Assembly: GCF_022601975.1 (NCBI RefSeq)
Contig: NZ_JAKVIR010000031.1
Coordinates: 1-64,000 of the forward strand
DNA length: 64,000 bases
Origin: Pontibacter sp. E15-1
Lineage (GTDB): Bacteria; Bacteroidota; Bacteroidia; Cytophagales; Hymenobacteraceae
Direction: 5' to 3'
Made by a program: the position numbers and the translations under genes. Shown one piece after another: positions 55,307 through 63,255 of the stretch. The notes below the pieces were generated by a model. The model was not told the DNA's origin and searched no databases. It was given only the letters and a program-made list of their open reading frames with translations. The stretch's first letter is position 1. Each line of letters begins with the position of its first letter.

Positions 55307-56707
55307 ATGAAAGAGAACTTTGAAGAACATAGCGAGGAACTGGAACTGATTCAACGCTTCGAGCGCATGCTCGGCAGCAACGAGACAGTGTTCTTCGACC
55401 TGACGGATTTTGAGTACATAATTGATCACTACACCGCTAATTTTGAATATACCAAGGCGCTGGCGGCCTGCGACTCTGCCCTCGCCCAATACCCTTTCTC
55501 CACCGAGATGCAGATCGACAAGGCGCAGCTGCTGGCCATGGCCGGCAATTTCGAGGATGCGCTCACCCTCATCAACCAGGTGGCAGAGGTAGACCCCGAG
55601 AACGCAGACGTGCAGCTGACGCGCGGCATCATCTTTACACAGCGCAGCGAGTTCCGCGAGGCCATCGACCATTTTAAGAAGGCCCTGGCCTACGCCTCCG
55701 ACGACCGCGACGACATTTACTTCAACATCGGGCTTGCTTACCAGACCTGGGGCAAGTTCAGCTCGGCGGTGAAGTACTACAAAAAGTGCATCGAGCTGAA
55801 TATGGAGAACGAGGCGGCCATGCAGGAGATTCTGTATTGCCTGGAGGTGACCAACACTATCAGCGAAAACACGGCGTTTTTCCAGAAGTTCGTCGACAAT
55901 GAGCCCTACTCCTCAGTCGCCTGGTTCAACCTGGGCAACATGTACAACAAGATGGGGGCCTACGAGAAAGCCATCGCCGCCTACGACTACGCCACCATCA
56001 TCGATCCCAAGTTTATCACTGCCTACAACAACATGGCCAACGCGCTGGTGTTTGTGGGCGATTACCTGAAGGCCATTGAGGCGTTTGGCTTTATGGTAGA
56101 GCACAGCGGCCCCTCGGCCGAGGCCTACTGCAACATCGGGGAGTGTTACGAGAAGCTGAAGCAGTGGGACCTGTCGCGGCGCTATTACCAGAAGTCCGTG
56201 GACCTGGAGCCCGAGATGGACGAGGCCTGGTTTGGGATCGGTATGATCCTGGACGCGCAGGGCAAGTGGTATGAGGCCGTGCACTTCTTCAAGAAGGCGG
56301 TGGACCTGTACGACGACAGCGCTGACTACTGGGTGGCGCTGGCCTCGGCGGAGTACCAGGTGGGGCATGTGGTGTCGGCGCTGGAGAGCTATATGCGCGC
56401 CGCCGACATCCGGCCCGACGACAAGGACATCTACCTGAACTGGTCCATCATCCTGTTCGAGCAGGGCAATTTCGAGGAAGCCACCGACATTATTCTGAAT
56501 GCCATCGAGATTCAGCCCAAGGAGGCTGAGCTGTATTACAGGGCCTGCGCCTACATGCTTTCGGCAGGAAAATACCGCGAAGCTTACAATTATCTGGAAA
56601 ATGCGTTAGTTTTGGACTTTGATAAGCACAAGCTGCTCTTCGAGTTCTTCCCCGAACTGGAGTCGCAGCGTGCCCTGTCCCGATTGATTGATCAGTATCG
56701 CAAATAA
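55307..56707 (+). CDS. Tetratricopeptide-repeat protein
   Basis: 466 aa, no signal peptide or TM segment. About ten TPR units are visible from ~55 to ~440 (for example EAIDHFKKALAYASDDRD, SAVKYYKKCIELNMEN, KAIAAYDYATIIDPKF, RRYYQKSVDLEPEMDEA). Acidic N-terminus. TPR arrays bind proteins. Cytosolic assembly or scaffold role inferred only. The next gene starts 6 bp after its stop, so the two are likely co-translated. Confidence 0.92.
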   Translation: MKENFEEHSEELELIQRFERMLGSNETVFFDLTDFEYIIDHYTANFEYTKALAACDSALAQYPFSTEMQIDKAQLLAMAGNFEDALTLINQVAEVDPENADVQLTRGIIFTQRSEFREAIDHFKKALAYASDDRDDIYFNIGLAYQTWGKFSSAVKYYKKCIELNMENEAAMQEILYCLEVTNTISENTAFFQKFVDNEPYSSVAWFNLGNMYNKMGAYEKAIAAYDYATIIDPKFITAYNNMANALVFVGDYLKAIEAFGFMVEHSGPSAEAYCNIGECYEKLKQWDLSRRYYQKSVDLEPEMDEAWFGIGMILDAQGKWYEAVHFFKKAVDLYDDSADYWVALASAEYQVGHVVSALESYMRAADIRPDDKDIYLNWSIILFEQGNFEEATDIILNAIEIQPKEAELYYRACAYMLSAGKYREAYNYLENALVLDFDKHKLLFEFFPELESQRALSRLIDQYRK

Positions 56708-56713
56708 AAATAA

Positions 56714-57496
56714 ATGAATTATTCGCTTAATAGTATTCCCGAGCGTGCGCTGAAGCCACGTGAGCGCGGTTACACCATGGCCATGGACAAGGGCCTGAGC
56801 ATACGTGAGGTAGAAGATTTTATAGAGGTTGCCGGAGAGTACACGGACATTGTGAAACTAGGCTGGGCCACTTCCTATGTGGTGCCGAACCTGCAGAAGA
56901 AGCTGGATGTATACCGGGCCGCGGGCATACCGGTGTATTTTGGGGGCACGCTTTTCGAGGCCTTCATCGTGCGCAACCAGTTTGAGGACTACCGCCGCCT
57001 GCTCGACAAGTACCAGATGACCTATGCCGAGGTATCGGACGGCTCTCTGGAGATGGAGCATGAGGTGAAGTGCAACTACATCAGAAACCTGTCGGAGCAG
57101 GTAACCGTGCTGTCGGAGGTGGGCTCCAAGGACGACACCAAGATCATCCCGCCATACATGTGGATCAGGCTGATGCAGGCCGAGCTGGACGCCGGTGCCT
57201 GGAAGGTGATCGGGGAGGCCCGCGAGGGCGGCAACGTGGGCTTGTTCCGGGCAACCGGCGAGGTGCGGAGCGGCTTGGTGGAGGAAATCCTGACCAAGAT
57301 CCCGTTTGAGAAGATCCTGTGGGAGGCCCCGCAGAAATCGCAGCAGGTATGGTTTATCAAGCTGCTGGGTGCCAACGTGAACCTGGGCAACATCGCCCCA
57401 AGCGAGGTGATTCCGCTGGAGACGATCCGCCTGGGCCTGCGCGGCGATACCTTCAGCCACTTCCTGGATATGGAAAACTCCAACCTGAAAGGATAA
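56714..57496 (+). CDS. Phosphosulfolactate synthase (ComA family)
   Basis: 260 aa. Family features: ERGYTMAMDKGLSIREVEDF, DIVKLGWATS, PVYFGGTLFEAF, EVSDGSLEMEH, IGEAREGGNVGLFRATGEV and NLGNIAPSEVIPLETIRLGLRGD. ComA adds sulfite to PEP to form phosphosulfolactate, known from coenzyme M synthesis in methanogens; bacterial members are usually of unknown purpose, with sulfonate metabolism suspected. It overlaps no partner gene. A terminator hairpin follows. Confidence 0.92.
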   Translation: MNYSLNSIPERALKPRERGYTMAMDKGLSIREVEDFIEVAGEYTDIVKLGWATSYVVPNLQKKLDVYRAAGIPVYFGGTLFEAFIVRNQFEDYRRLLDKYQMTYAEVSDGSLEMEHEVKCNYIRNLSEQVTVLSEVGSKDDTKIIPPYMWIRLMQAELDAGAWKVIGEAREGGNVGLFRATGEVRSGLVEEILTKIPFEKILWEAPQKSQQVWFIKLLGANVNLGNIAPSEVIPLETIRLGLRGDTFSHFLDMENSNLKG

Positions 57497-57515
57497 ACTA
57501 TACATACAAAGTGAT

Positions 57516-57552
57516 AAATTGCCCGTCGGTATGGCCGCACGGGCAATTTTGC
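57516..57552 (+). terminator. Terminator after phosphosulfolactate synthase
   Basis: 11-bp perfect arms (57516-57526 and 57539-57549) with a 12-nt loop, 20 bp after the stop, then TGCGTTT. Confidence 0.75.
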
Positions 57553-57586
57553 GTTTAGCCGCCATCCCCTTGCGTTTATCAGACTT

Positions 57587-58531
57587 ATGCAACGAAGATC
57601 ATTAAAAGAGTACCTCCTGCTGTTCTCAAAGGGAGCGGGTATGGGCGCGGCCGATGTGGTGCCGGGCGTGTCGGGTGGCACCATCGCCTTCATCACGGGC
57701 ATTTACGAGGAGCTGCTGGGCTCCATCCGCTCGGTTAACGGCGAGGCGGTGAAGCTGCTGCTGCGCTTCCGGCTGGCCGATTTCTGGCGGCACATCAACG
57801 GCTCGTTCCTGGTGGTGCTGCTGTCCGGCATTCTGTTCTCCATCGTGTCGCTCTCCCGGATTATTTTATACCTGCTGGAGAACTACCCCGAGATGCTGTG
57901 GTCCTTTTTCTTCGGGCTGATCGTGGCCTCGGCCGTGGTGGTGGGCAAAAAGATCACCCGGTGGTCGGGCGGGGTCATCCTGTTTGGCCTGCTCGGGGCC
58001 GCCGTCGCCTATTACGTCACGGTGGCTACGCCCACCCAAACCCCCGAAGCCTACTGGTTCATCTTCCTGTCGGGGGCTATTGCCATCTGCGCCATGATCC
58101 TGCCGGGCATTTCGGGGAGTTTCCTGCTGGTGCTGCTGGCCAAGTATGAGTTTATACTGGGAGCCGTGAAGGAGTTCCGGGTGAGCGTGGTGGCGGTGTT
58201 CGGCCTGGGCTGCGTGGTGGGTATCCTCACGTTCTCGCATGTGCTCAACTGGGCGCTCAAGAATTACCACAACGCCACCGTGGCGCTGCTCACAGGCTTC
58301 ATGGTCGGCTCGCTGAACAAGGTATGGCCCTGGAAGCAAACCCTGGAAACCTATACCGACCGCCACGGCGAGGTGAAGCCGCTGGTGCAGGACAACGTGC
58401 TGCCGGGCGCGTACGAAAGTCTGACAGGGCATGAGTCATACCTGATGTATGGCATTTTGCTGGCTATCCTCGGCTTCGCGCTCGTGTACCTGGTAGACCA
58501 CTTTACAGACGATAACACTCAAAAGGTTTAA
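57587..58531 (+). CDS. DUF368 membrane protein (undecaprenyl-phosphate translocase family)
   Basis: 314 aa with about 8-9 TM segments. Conserved starts: SKGAGMGAADVVPGVSGGTIAFITG and the second block FLSGAIAICAMILPGISGSFLLVLLA, the two DUF368 signature repeats. Proteins of this family (PopT) recycle undecaprenyl phosphate across the membrane in Vibrio cholerae and Staphylococcus. aroE begins 4 bp after the stop, indicating one operon. Confidence 0.92.
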   Translation: MQRRSLKEYLLLFSKGAGMGAADVVPGVSGGTIAFITGIYEELLGSIRSVNGEAVKLLLRFRLADFWRHINGSFLVVLLSGILFSIVSLSRIILYLLENYPEMLWSFFFGLIVASAVVVGKKITRWSGGVILFGLLGAAVAYYVTVATPTQTPEAYWFIFLSGAIAICAMILPGISGSFLLVLLAKYEFILGAVKEFRVSVVAVFGLGCVVGILTFSHVLNWALKNYHNATVALLTGFMVGSLNKVWPWKQTLETYTDRHGEVKPLVQDNVLPGAYESLTGHESYLMYGILLAILGFALVYLVDHFTDDNTQKV

Positions 58532-58535
58532 CGGC

Positions 58536-59270
58536 ATGCGCAAATTCGGACTTATCGGCAAAAAGCTCGGGCACTCTTTCTCCAAAAAGTACTTCACGGA
58601 GAAGTTCGCACGGGAGGGTATACACGACGCACAGTATGAGCTGTACGAACTGCCGGAGGCGCAGGCGCTGCTGACGCTGTTGCAAGAGGAGCCAGAACTG
58701 GCGGGCCTAAACGTGACCGTGCCGTACAAGGAAGCAGTATTGCCGCTGCTGGACGAGCTGGATGCCGCCGCCGCCAAAATCGGGGCCGTGAACACCATCA
58801 AAATATCCGAAGGAAAAACGAAAGGCTACAACACCGACTATATTGGGTTTAAAGCCTCGCTGGAGGAGTTCTTCCCCCCGCAAGAGCAGATGCAGGCGCT
58901 GGTGCTGGGCACGGGCGGGGCCGCCAAGGCCGTCTGGACTGCCCTGGATGACCTGGACATACCCTTCAGCACCGTGTCGCGCACGCCAACCCCGGGCGGG
59001 TTGAGCTATGCGCAGGTGACCCCGGAACTGCTGCAGACCTACCCGCTGATCATCAACACAACCCCCGTGGGCACGCACCCGCACACTGCGGAGGCGCCTC
59101 CCTTGCCCTACGCGGCACTCACGCCGGGGCATTATCTCTACGACCTGGTATACAACCCCGAGGAAACCCAGTTTATGAAGCACGGGGCGGCGGCCGGGGC
59201 GAAAACCGCCAACGGGCTGGCCATGCTGTACCGGCAGGCCGACGCCGCCTGGGACATCTGGAACAGGTAA
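58536..59270 (+). CDS. aroE: Shikimate dehydrogenase
   Basis: 244 aa, a little short for the family. Shikimate pathway step: dehydroshikimate + NADPH to shikimate. Motifs: FGLIGKKLGHSFSKKYF (substrate Ser), NVTVPYKEAVLPL (Lys/Asp), NTDYIGF, and the NADP-binding LGTGGAAKAVW. C-terminal GAKTANGLAMLYRQA matches AroE. Directly downstream of the DUF368 gene. Confidence 0.95.
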   Translation: MRKFGLIGKKLGHSFSKKYFTEKFAREGIHDAQYELYELPEAQALLTLLQEEPELAGLNVTVPYKEAVLPLLDELDAAAAKIGAVNTIKISEGKTKGYNTDYIGFKASLEEFFPPQEQMQALVLGTGGAAKAVWTALDDLDIPFSTVSRTPTPGGLSYAQVTPELLQTYPLIINTTPVGTHPHTAEAPPLPYAALTPGHYLYDLVYNPEETQFMKHGAAAGAKTANGLAMLYRQADAAWDIWNR

Positions 59271-59449
59271 CGCGCAGGTTGGTTCTCGGTAGCAGCTACT
59301 GGCGCTAGGCCTCCCGAAGGCCGGACCGGGTTATATATCGCGCAGGGTAACTGGCTTAAAGTTATGCATATACTGTAGCATAAAATTGATTTAGTGCAAG
59401 TACTGCCTGGGGTGCCTTCGTAAAAAGCACGACACCAGATGCCCAGACG

Positions 59450-59851
59450 ATGACACACCTCAATGCCCTGAAGCAGAAATCACACGCGTTCCATACCGAA
59501 GTATATGCCTTGTACCTTGCCTACCGCGACAACCGCATAGCCTGGTACGTGCGGGCGCTCCTGGCCTTCGGCATAGGGTATGCGCTGAGCCCGGTTGATC
59601 TGGTGCCGGACCTGACAGCAGTGTTCGGGTACCTGGATGACGTGGTGCTGGTGGCCGTTAGTGTAAGCCTCTCGTATCGCTTGCTTGCCAGAGGCGTGCG
59701 GCAGGAGGCGCGCCTGCAGGCCCACGAGGAAATGAGCGCCGTGACCGCGACATCGGCCGTAGCCCTTAAAGTGCTGAGCTTTGCCTGGCTGCTCCTGCTA
59801 ACGCTGGTATTCGTTTTTAGCTATAAACTGCGCTATCTGCAAATGGCCTGA
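59450..59851 (+). CDS. DUF1232 / YkvA-family small membrane protein
   Basis: 133 aa. DUF1232 signature ALSPVDLVPDLTAVFGYLDDVVLV near the middle (the S-P-x-D-L-x-P-D pattern), one hydrophobic stretch and a C-terminal membrane segment (SFAWLLLLTLVFVFSYKL). Function unknown. Standalone gene with terminator. Confidence 0.88.
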   Translation: MTHLNALKQKSHAFHTEVYALYLAYRDNRIAWYVRALLAFGIGYALSPVDLVPDLTAVFGYLDDVVLVAVSVSLSYRLLARGVRQEARLQAHEEMSAVTATSAVALKVLSFAWLLLLTLVFVFSYKLRYLQMA

Positions 59852-59878
59852 TTTGTTGCCTATACATCATTTCTTAGT

Positions 59879-59919
59879 AAAAAGCGAAGCCCCCGGCAGA
59901 ACCGGGGGCTTCGCTTTTT
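59879..59919 (+). terminator. DUF1232 gene terminator
   Basis: 18-bp perfect arms (59879-59896 and 59902-59919) with a 5-nt loop and T-run. Confidence 0.9.
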
Positions 59920-60031
59920 ATGTGTATATTGATTGCACCATGTAGGCATGAAATATATTTTCAGGCCGATGCAACCAATGCGTCGGCATCAGACTCATGA
60001 GAGTGTGTAGGGCAAACTAAACAGGCAGTTT

Positions 60032-60610
60032 TTGAATCTCTTTACAAAACCAAAATCAGAAGAGGACAAGCTCATAGCGGGGTGCATTGCGGGCAAGCGC
60101 GAGATGCAACGGCTCCTGTATGACCAGTTTTCCAAGAAGATGATGCTGGTTTGCCTGCGCTACGCCCCCACCACGTTCGAGGCCGAGGACATCATGCAGG
60201 ATGCCTTTGTGAAGGTGTTTGCCAACATCGGGAAATTTAAGCGGGACTGCCCCCTGGAGTTCTGGGTCCGGAAGATCATGGTGAACACCGCCCTGAAACA
60301 CCTGCGCGGCAAGCAGCTCCTCACGGTGTCGCATGAGGCGGAGGAGGTGAGCAACATAGCCGCCGACGGCTTTAGCCTGACGGGCTACACGCTGGACGAA
60401 CTGCTGCGCATGGTCCAGAGCCTTGCGCCCCGCTACCGGATGGTGTTCAACCTCTACGCCATCGAGGGTTACAACCACAAAGAGATAGGGGAGATGCTGG
60501 ATATCTCAGAAGGCACCTCCAAGTCACAGTATTCACGCGCGAGGGTCATTTTACAGCAGATGATCACCCGCCAGGAAAATAACTACAAAGACCATGTCAT
60601 CAGCAGCTAA
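60032..60610 (+). CDS. ECF-type RNA polymerase sigma factor
   Basis: 192 aa starting at TTG 60032 (TTG-AAT-CTC). Sigma-70 regions 2 (YDQFSKKMMLVCLRYAPTTFEAEDIMQDAFVKVF) and 4 (PRYRMVFNLYAIEGYNHKEIGEML then GTSKSQYSRARVIL) are both present with no extra domain, which is the ECF class. Its 3' end overlaps the next gene by 17 bp, so the pair is translationally coupled; sigma/anti-sigma pairing is expected from this layout. Confidence 0.93.
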   Translation: MNLFTKPKSEEDKLIAGCIAGKREMQRLLYDQFSKKMMLVCLRYAPTTFEAEDIMQDAFVKVFANIGKFKRDCPLEFWVRKIMVNTALKHLRGKQLLTVSHEAEEVSNIAADGFSLTGYTLDELLRMVQSLAPRYRMVFNLYAIEGYNHKEIGEMLDISEGTSKSQYSRARVILQQMITRQENNYKDHVISS

Positions 60611-62255
60611 CCACCAGCGCGGAAAACTCGAGGATGAGTTTAAGAACCGCATGCATGATGCTGAGGCGACTCCGTCTCAGGATCTTTGGGCACGCATCGA
60701 CCATCACCTGACGGTGCAGGAGAGCAGCCAGTACAAAAAACGGATGGTGTTTTACCGCCAGTTAGCCGCCGCCTGCATTGCCCTGCTCGTGTTGGCGGGT
60801 GGTGCGGGAGCCTATTATTTCAGCAGAGCCCCACAGGGAGGGCCGCAACTAGCCACCACGCCTGCACCCCATGCCAATACCCGGAGCAGCAGCGAACGGG
60901 CAGAGGCAACCTTACCCGCGCATACCCCTCCGGTGCATACCCCAGCGGCCATAGCCGCGACACCTGAACAGGCGACCGCCGCCAGTGGCCCGCAGACCCG
61001 CAACCGCACTGCTGCGGGCACGGCAGCGCCAGGCACAGCGGCAGCTACACGGCATGAGGTTGTTGCCCTTGCCCCTGTAGCTTCCGAAACCGTTTCCCCA
61101 TCAAGCCGCTTCCGTATGGATGCCGTGTCGGAGCCTTCCGGCCTGGGCAACACAGCCAGAGCGTCTTTCCAGCGCCACACCTCCATACAGCGAACCATGG
61201 AAGCGCTGGCCGAAAGGGCAGCCTTCAACGCCGGGACATTTTACAGGCAGGCAGGCAGCAGCAGCATTCCGGTAGCCGCACAACGCGCCGATGCCGAATT
61301 CAGGCAGCAAAGCGAGGTGGTGCTGGCCCGTGCCCGGCAGCAGGACGAGGCGCAGCCAGCCGTGGCGTATACTGACGAGGCGCTGGGCGGTATAAAAAAA
61401 TCTAAAAAAGAAAAGCGCGACGAAAAAAGCCGCTGGTCAGTTGGGATGGCGTATGCCCCGAGTTATTTCGAGCAGAACATAGGTGCGCCGAACCAGGCAA
61501 TGGCGATGTCAAGCAGGCAGAGCCTGATGCCGAGTGTCGCCTCGGCCGCAGACATGTCGGCTATGTATATGGACGAGGCGCGGCAGGAGTATGATGCCTC
61601 CACAGACCCCGGCTTCTCGTATGGCGTCGAGGCCAAGACCGGCTTTAAGCTCGGGAAAAAGCTGAAGCTGCTTGCGGGGCTGGGCTTTTTGCAGAACACT
61701 GCGCGATCCAAAGCCAGCTATGTCGTGCAGCCGTCGCAGCGCAATATGCCTTTCGGCATGAACGCATTCAGTGCGCCAGCCACCGTTTTCCTGCCTGCCC
61801 TCAGCGCTGGCCCGGCAACAGACTCTTTGGTGGTGGCCAAACGGCCGACGTATGACGTGGAGTACCGCTATCGCCACCTCACGGTGCCTGTGGGGCTCCA
61901 GTATGAAGGCAATATCGGCAACGATTGGTTCTGGTATGGCGGGGCGGGTGTGGCGGCCAATATCCTGCTGCAATCCAGCATCATCAGCGCTGCCTCGGAT
62001 GTGCAGAGTTTGGAGTATGACCGCAACGAGCCCTCGCCGTTCCGCAAGCTGCAATGGTCGGGCAATATGTCAGCCGGTGTCGGCAAGCGCCTCGCCGGGA
62101 ATATGTCGGTCACGCTGGGGCCGGAGGTCAGGAGCTACTTCACCACGATGCTGGCTGATCCCGGAAGCACGCAGGCCTCACACGGAAAGCCTTATACCGT
62201 CGGGATGAACATGGCCGTGAACTACGAGCTGGGCGGAGGAAAAAGAAGCCGCTAA
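60594..62255 (+). CDS. Membrane-anchored protein with beta-barrel-like C-terminus (putative anti-sigma partner)
   Basis: 553 aa. Residues 1-50 are cytoplasmic and charged (KLEDEFKNRMHDAEATPSQDLWARIDHHL), as in anti-sigma factors that bind an ECF sigma. One TM segment follows at about 57-77 (LAAACIALLVLAGGAGAYYF). The region ~80-290 is a long Ala/Thr/Pro-rich low-complexity stretch. The last ~260 residues have alternating strands (WSVGMAYAPSYF, VEAKTGFKLGKKLKLLAGLGFL, VEYRYRHLTVPVGLQYEGNI, FWYGGAGVAANIL) like an outer-membrane beta-barrel domain. Inner-membrane TM plus barrel is unusual. The start overlaps the sigma gene. Confidence 0.8.
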   Translation: MSSAANHQRGKLEDEFKNRMHDAEATPSQDLWARIDHHLTVQESSQYKKRMVFYRQLAAACIALLVLAGGAGAYYFSRAPQGGPQLATTPAPHANTRSSSERAEATLPAHTPPVHTPAAIAATPEQATAASGPQTRNRTAAGTAAPGTAAATRHEVVALAPVASETVSPSSRFRMDAVSEPSGLGNTARASFQRHTSIQRTMEALAERAAFNAGTFYRQAGSSSIPVAAQRADAEFRQQSEVVLARARQQDEAQPAVAYTDEALGGIKKSKKEKRDEKSRWSVGMAYAPSYFEQNIGAPNQAMAMSSRQSLMPSVASAADMSAMYMDEARQEYDASTDPGFSYGVEAKTGFKLGKKLKLLAGLGFLQNTARSKASYVVQPSQRNMPFGMNAFSAPATVFLPALSAGPATDSLVVAKRPTYDVEYRYRHLTVPVGLQYEGNIGNDWFWYGGAGVAANILLQSSIISAASDVQSLEYDRNEPSPFRKLQWSGNMSAGVGKRLAGNMSVTLGPEVRSYFTTMLADPGSTQASHGKPYTVGMNMAVNYELGGGKRSR

Positions 62256-62451
62256 TTTTTGCATCCCATGCAACCCCGGAAGCGGTTGCCGGGTCATTCA
62301 GGTGCGCGCGCGTTTTGGCGGCAGTTTTGCCACGCCGCTCGCCAGCCTTTTACAAGTGCCGTCTGCCTTTCTACGCTATGAAAACTGCCTTTCTGGCTGT
62401 GGTGCTCTATCGGGTACCCAGCCTGAGGGCTCCAAACGAAACCATCAAACC

Positions 62452-62838
62452 ATGAAAACCTTTTTGTCTGCGGTGCTTGTTTCTCTCTGCCTTTTGGTGC
62501 TGGCCGCAGGCTGCTCAGAGCGGAACGATCCTGCCCCTGCCTGCCTGCAGGCCGAAGTAATAGGGCCAGACAGCTGCCAGCCGGGCTGGCACATCCTAAA
62601 GCTGCAGGACGACGCCACCCTGACCAGCAGCCAGAGCAACAGCTACATTGGGCAGTTGCACGGCGGCTACGTGACGGCCAGCAACCTGCCCCAGGCATAC
62701 CAGCAGCCAGGCAGCCGCCTGAACCTAACCCTTGAGGTAGACGACAGCCCCACCCAGGTGTGCGTGGCGGTGCACATTTTATACCCCCCGGTCCGGGTGA
62801 AGCGTGTATGCCAGGCCGCCGCGGGAGACTCGGATTAG
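62452..62838 (+). CDS. Small lipoprotein
   Basis: 128 aa from the ATG at 62452 (MKTFLSAVLVSLCLLVLAAGCSERND); a start at 62302 would add 50 residues that do not resemble a signal and is rejected. Lipobox LAAGC (C21). The mature part has three further cysteines. No family recognised. Possibly part of the sigma-factor locus. Confidence 0.75.
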   Translation: MKTFLSAVLVSLCLLVLAAGCSERNDPAPACLQAEVIGPDSCQPGWHILKLQDDATLTSSQSNSYIGQLHGGYVTASNLPQAYQQPGSRLNLTLEVDDSPTQVCVAVHILYPPVRVKRVCQAAAGDSD

Positions 62839-62901
62839 CTATACCCTGCATTTTGTTTAGTGATTAGTGTTGTGATTAAAATTGGTTGATTGAAGTAGAA
62901 G

Positions 62902-62926
62902 GCCTGCCATACTGTGGCAGGCTTTT
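62902..62926 (+). terminator. Terminator after the small lipoprotein gene
   Basis: 8-bp perfect arms GCCTGCCA/TGGCAGGC, 5-nt loop, followed by TTTT. Confidence 0.8.
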
Positions 62927-63050
62927 CTGCCTACCAGCGGTGTACTTCCCCCGCCGGCAGGGATTGGCAAAATCCGGGGCCAGCGCATGCGCAAGGGACG
63001 GCAGGCATACAATAATCAGGGCAGAAAGAAGTTTAGTATAGGACAATATC

Positions 63051-63082
63051 TTTCTGATAGCGAAAATATAGTGTTATATTTG
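63051..63082 (+). promoter_or_regulatory. Likely promoter of the DUF4270 gene
   Basis: TTTC (63051-63054), 20 bp, TATATTTG (63075-63082). The -7 box is a full match and the -33 box one base off. Transcription start would be about 165 bp upstream of the ATG. Confidence 0.45.
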
Positions 63083-63255
63083 GGGCTGATTTAAAAATAG
63101 GCTTTTCATACTTCTTTTGCGGAGGTTACAGCATGCGTTTCATCAGTGCGCGCACAGCGGATAGCGAAGTATCGGGTGTCCGTGGTTTCCGGTCCGCCGC
63201 ATTAACCCAATACCAAACCTTAAGGGAGAATCTGTTTACGACAGTATAAAACAAT

